Shown in pieces: positions 32,255 to 33,530 of a stretch of DNA of 33,530 nucleotides (positions are counted from its first letter, which is position 1; each line of letters opens with the position of its first letter). The translations under genes and the position numbers were made by a program. The notes under the pieces are model-generated. The model was not told the origin of the DNA, did no database searches, and saw only the letters and a program-made list of their open reading frames with translations. Source of the DNA: Fidelibacterota bacterium (GTDB lineage: Bacteria > Fidelibacterota > UBA2242); contig DPVY01000263.1 in NCBI GenBank assembly GCA_003527965.1, positions 1-33,530 of the forward strand, read 5' to 3'.

Positions 32255-33530
32255 TTACTGCGGTAGCCCCAGCTGCTCCCTCACGGTTTTTAGAAGCTGC
32301 TCAATTGTATAGGGCTTGAATATAAATTTTATCCCTTTTTTCTCCAACACAACCCTGTTTATCCTTCTTTGTGTATAACCGCTGTTTAAAATAACTTTAA
32401 GATTAGGATTTTTTCCGGTTAATTCGCGGGCAAGTTCCAATCCGCTTTTGCCCGGCATGACAATATCACTTAATAACAGGTGAAAATCTCCGTTTTCTTT
32501 CTTAAATATTTCAATTGCTTTTTCTGCGTTTTCTGCTCTATAAACATTGTATTTGTATCTTAAGAGCAAACTTGAGACAAAATCCAGTAAATTTTGATCG
32601 TCTTCAACAACTAAAATACGCTCACCATTTCCAAACAAATCACTGATTGATATTGTTTCTGTTTTTATACCAGTATCTTCTCCGAAATAAGCGGGCAGGT
32701 AGACTTTAAACATCGCACCCTTCCCCGGTTCACTGCTGACGGATATCCATCCGTTGCGATTCTTGATAATGCCATAAACAACCGAGAGCCCAAGTCCCGT
32801 GCCCCGGCTCCTTTCTTTTGTTGTAAAAAAGGGTTCAAAAATCCTCTGGATGTTGTCTTCTTTAATACCCACACCGGTATCTTCGAAAATTAACCTGACA
32901 AATTTCCCGGGATAAGAATCGGGAATGTTTCTTGAATCGAGATCGCTGATAACAATATTTTCGGTCTTCAAGAAAATTTTACCACCCCCCGGCATAGCAT
33001 CTTTAGAGTTAATCGCCAGATTCATTATTACCTGGATAATATTACTGCGATCTGCAAATATATTCCATAATTCATCGGAATGTTCGGTAATAATTGCAAT
33101 GTTTTCACCTATCAGGGGTTGAAGCATCTTCATCAGGTCTTTTATTAATTCATTGAGATTAATAGTCGATAGCTCGGCTATCTGGTTGCGACTAAAAAGA
33201 AGTAGTTGACTTGTAATTTTGGTTGATTGCTTGCAGGCTTTTATGATATGTTCTATTTGTTTATTTAACGGGTTGTCGCGACCTAAATCCATACTTATAA
33301 TTTGAGCCCGCCCCTGGATAATCGTTAAGATATTATTGAAATCATGAGCGATGCCACTAGCCAAGTTACCAATAGATTCCATTTTCTGGGACCGGATCAA
33401 CTGTTTTTGAAGTTGATCCTTTTCTTCGTTTTCAAGCTTGTTAACCAATGCGCCGGCAAAAATATTGCTAATTGTCTGAAGGATATCGATATCTTCATCT
33501 ATAAACTCTGTATTGTCCTGAAATAGGTTG
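32255..33530 (-). CDS. Hybrid sensor histidine kinase, N-terminus beyond the window
   Basis: The reading frame stays open to the right edge, so the gene is incomplete at its 5' end. A TTG at 33448 is not the true start. The edge residues read like the end of a GAF domain (EFIDEDIDILQTISNIFAGAL). Next come a coiled linker, the HisKA box SIGNLASGIAHDFNNIL (His codon at 33344-33346), and the ATPase domain with NLAINSKDAMPGGG, DTGVGI and GTGLGLSVVYGI. A C-terminal receiver domain (RILVVEDDQ, LLSDIVMPG, IFKPY) completes it, making a hybrid kinase. The AHDFNN-type H box is usual for soluble GAF/PAS kinases. It is followed by the anchored response regulator, forming a phosphorelay candidate. Confidence 0.93.
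   Translation of the reverse strand, partial: NLFQDNTEFIDEDIDILQTISNIFAGALVNKLENEEKDQLQKQLIRSQKMESIGNLASGIAHDFNNILTIIQGRAQIISMDLGRDNPLNKQIEHIIKACKQSTKITSQLLLFSRNQIAELSTINLNELIKDLMKMLQPLIGENIAIITEHSDELWNIFADRSNIIQVIMNLAINSKDAMPGGGKIFLKTENIVISDLDSRNIPDSYPGKFVRLIFEDTGVGIKEDNIQRIFEPFFTTKERSRGTGLGLSVVYGIIKNRNGWISVSSEPGKGAMFKVYLPAYFGEDTGIKTETISISDLFGNGERILVVEDDQNLLDFVSSLLLRYKYNVYRAENAEKAIEIFKKENGDFHLLLSDIVMPGKSGLELARELTGKNPNLKVILNSGYTQRRINRVVLEKKGIKFIFKPYTIEQLLKTVREQLGLPQ

Overview
The window looks like a piece of chromosome from an uncultured, probably anaerobic or microaerophilic Gram-negative bacterium of the FCB superphylum (Calditrichota, KSB1, Marinimicrobia or Ignavibacteria-like rather than true Bacteroidota). 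Evidence for this: a subtilase ends in a type IX secretion (Por) sorting domain, there is an elongated GroES-family protein of FCB type, a FadL-like barrel, an LptF/G permease, and a repeat-rich intergenic region. Several promoters match the ordinary sigma-70 consensus (TTGACA-like, 17-nt spacer, TATATT-like), and many genes have clear Shine-Dalgarno sequences. Both points argue against Bacteroidota proper. The exact phylum is an inference.

Layout. 1-870 is non-coding and crowded with inverted repeats. 872-3615 holds phoH and a secreted subtilase. 3669-7548 is a four-gene envelope-stress-like cluster: an ECF sigma factor, a zinc-finger/HEAT anti-sigma candidate, a SGGD-repeat adhesin-like protein and a LiaF/toast-rack-like protein. 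It ends at a bidirectional terminator. On the minus strand come a GroES-like protein, ligA, the slipin-NfeD pair, an outer-membrane barrel and a low-complexity lipoprotein. On the plus strand, 15649-18391 encodes an LptF/G permease and a pyrimidine-nucleoside phosphorylase.

18739-29941 is the centrepiece: a nine-gene branched-chain amino acid operon, ilvD-ilvB-ilvN-ilvC-cimA-leuA-leuC-leuD-leuB. It is preceded by a consensus promoter, a 31-codon leader peptide extremely rich in Ile/Leu/Val, and a perfect intrinsic terminator whose 5' arm can instead pair with the end of the leader ORF. This is a textbook-style transcription attenuator. Citramalate synthase (cimA) beside leuA implies that isoleucine is made from pyruvate rather than threonine, with LeuCD and LeuB shared by both chain-elongation routes. 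Only the aminotransferase is missing.

The window closes on the minus strand with an MFS carrier, a single-domain response regulator with a C-terminal membrane anchor, and a hybrid histidine kinase. The kinase reading frame runs off the right edge, where the end of a GAF domain is visible. No tRNA, rRNA, CRISPR array or intact insertion sequence was seen.
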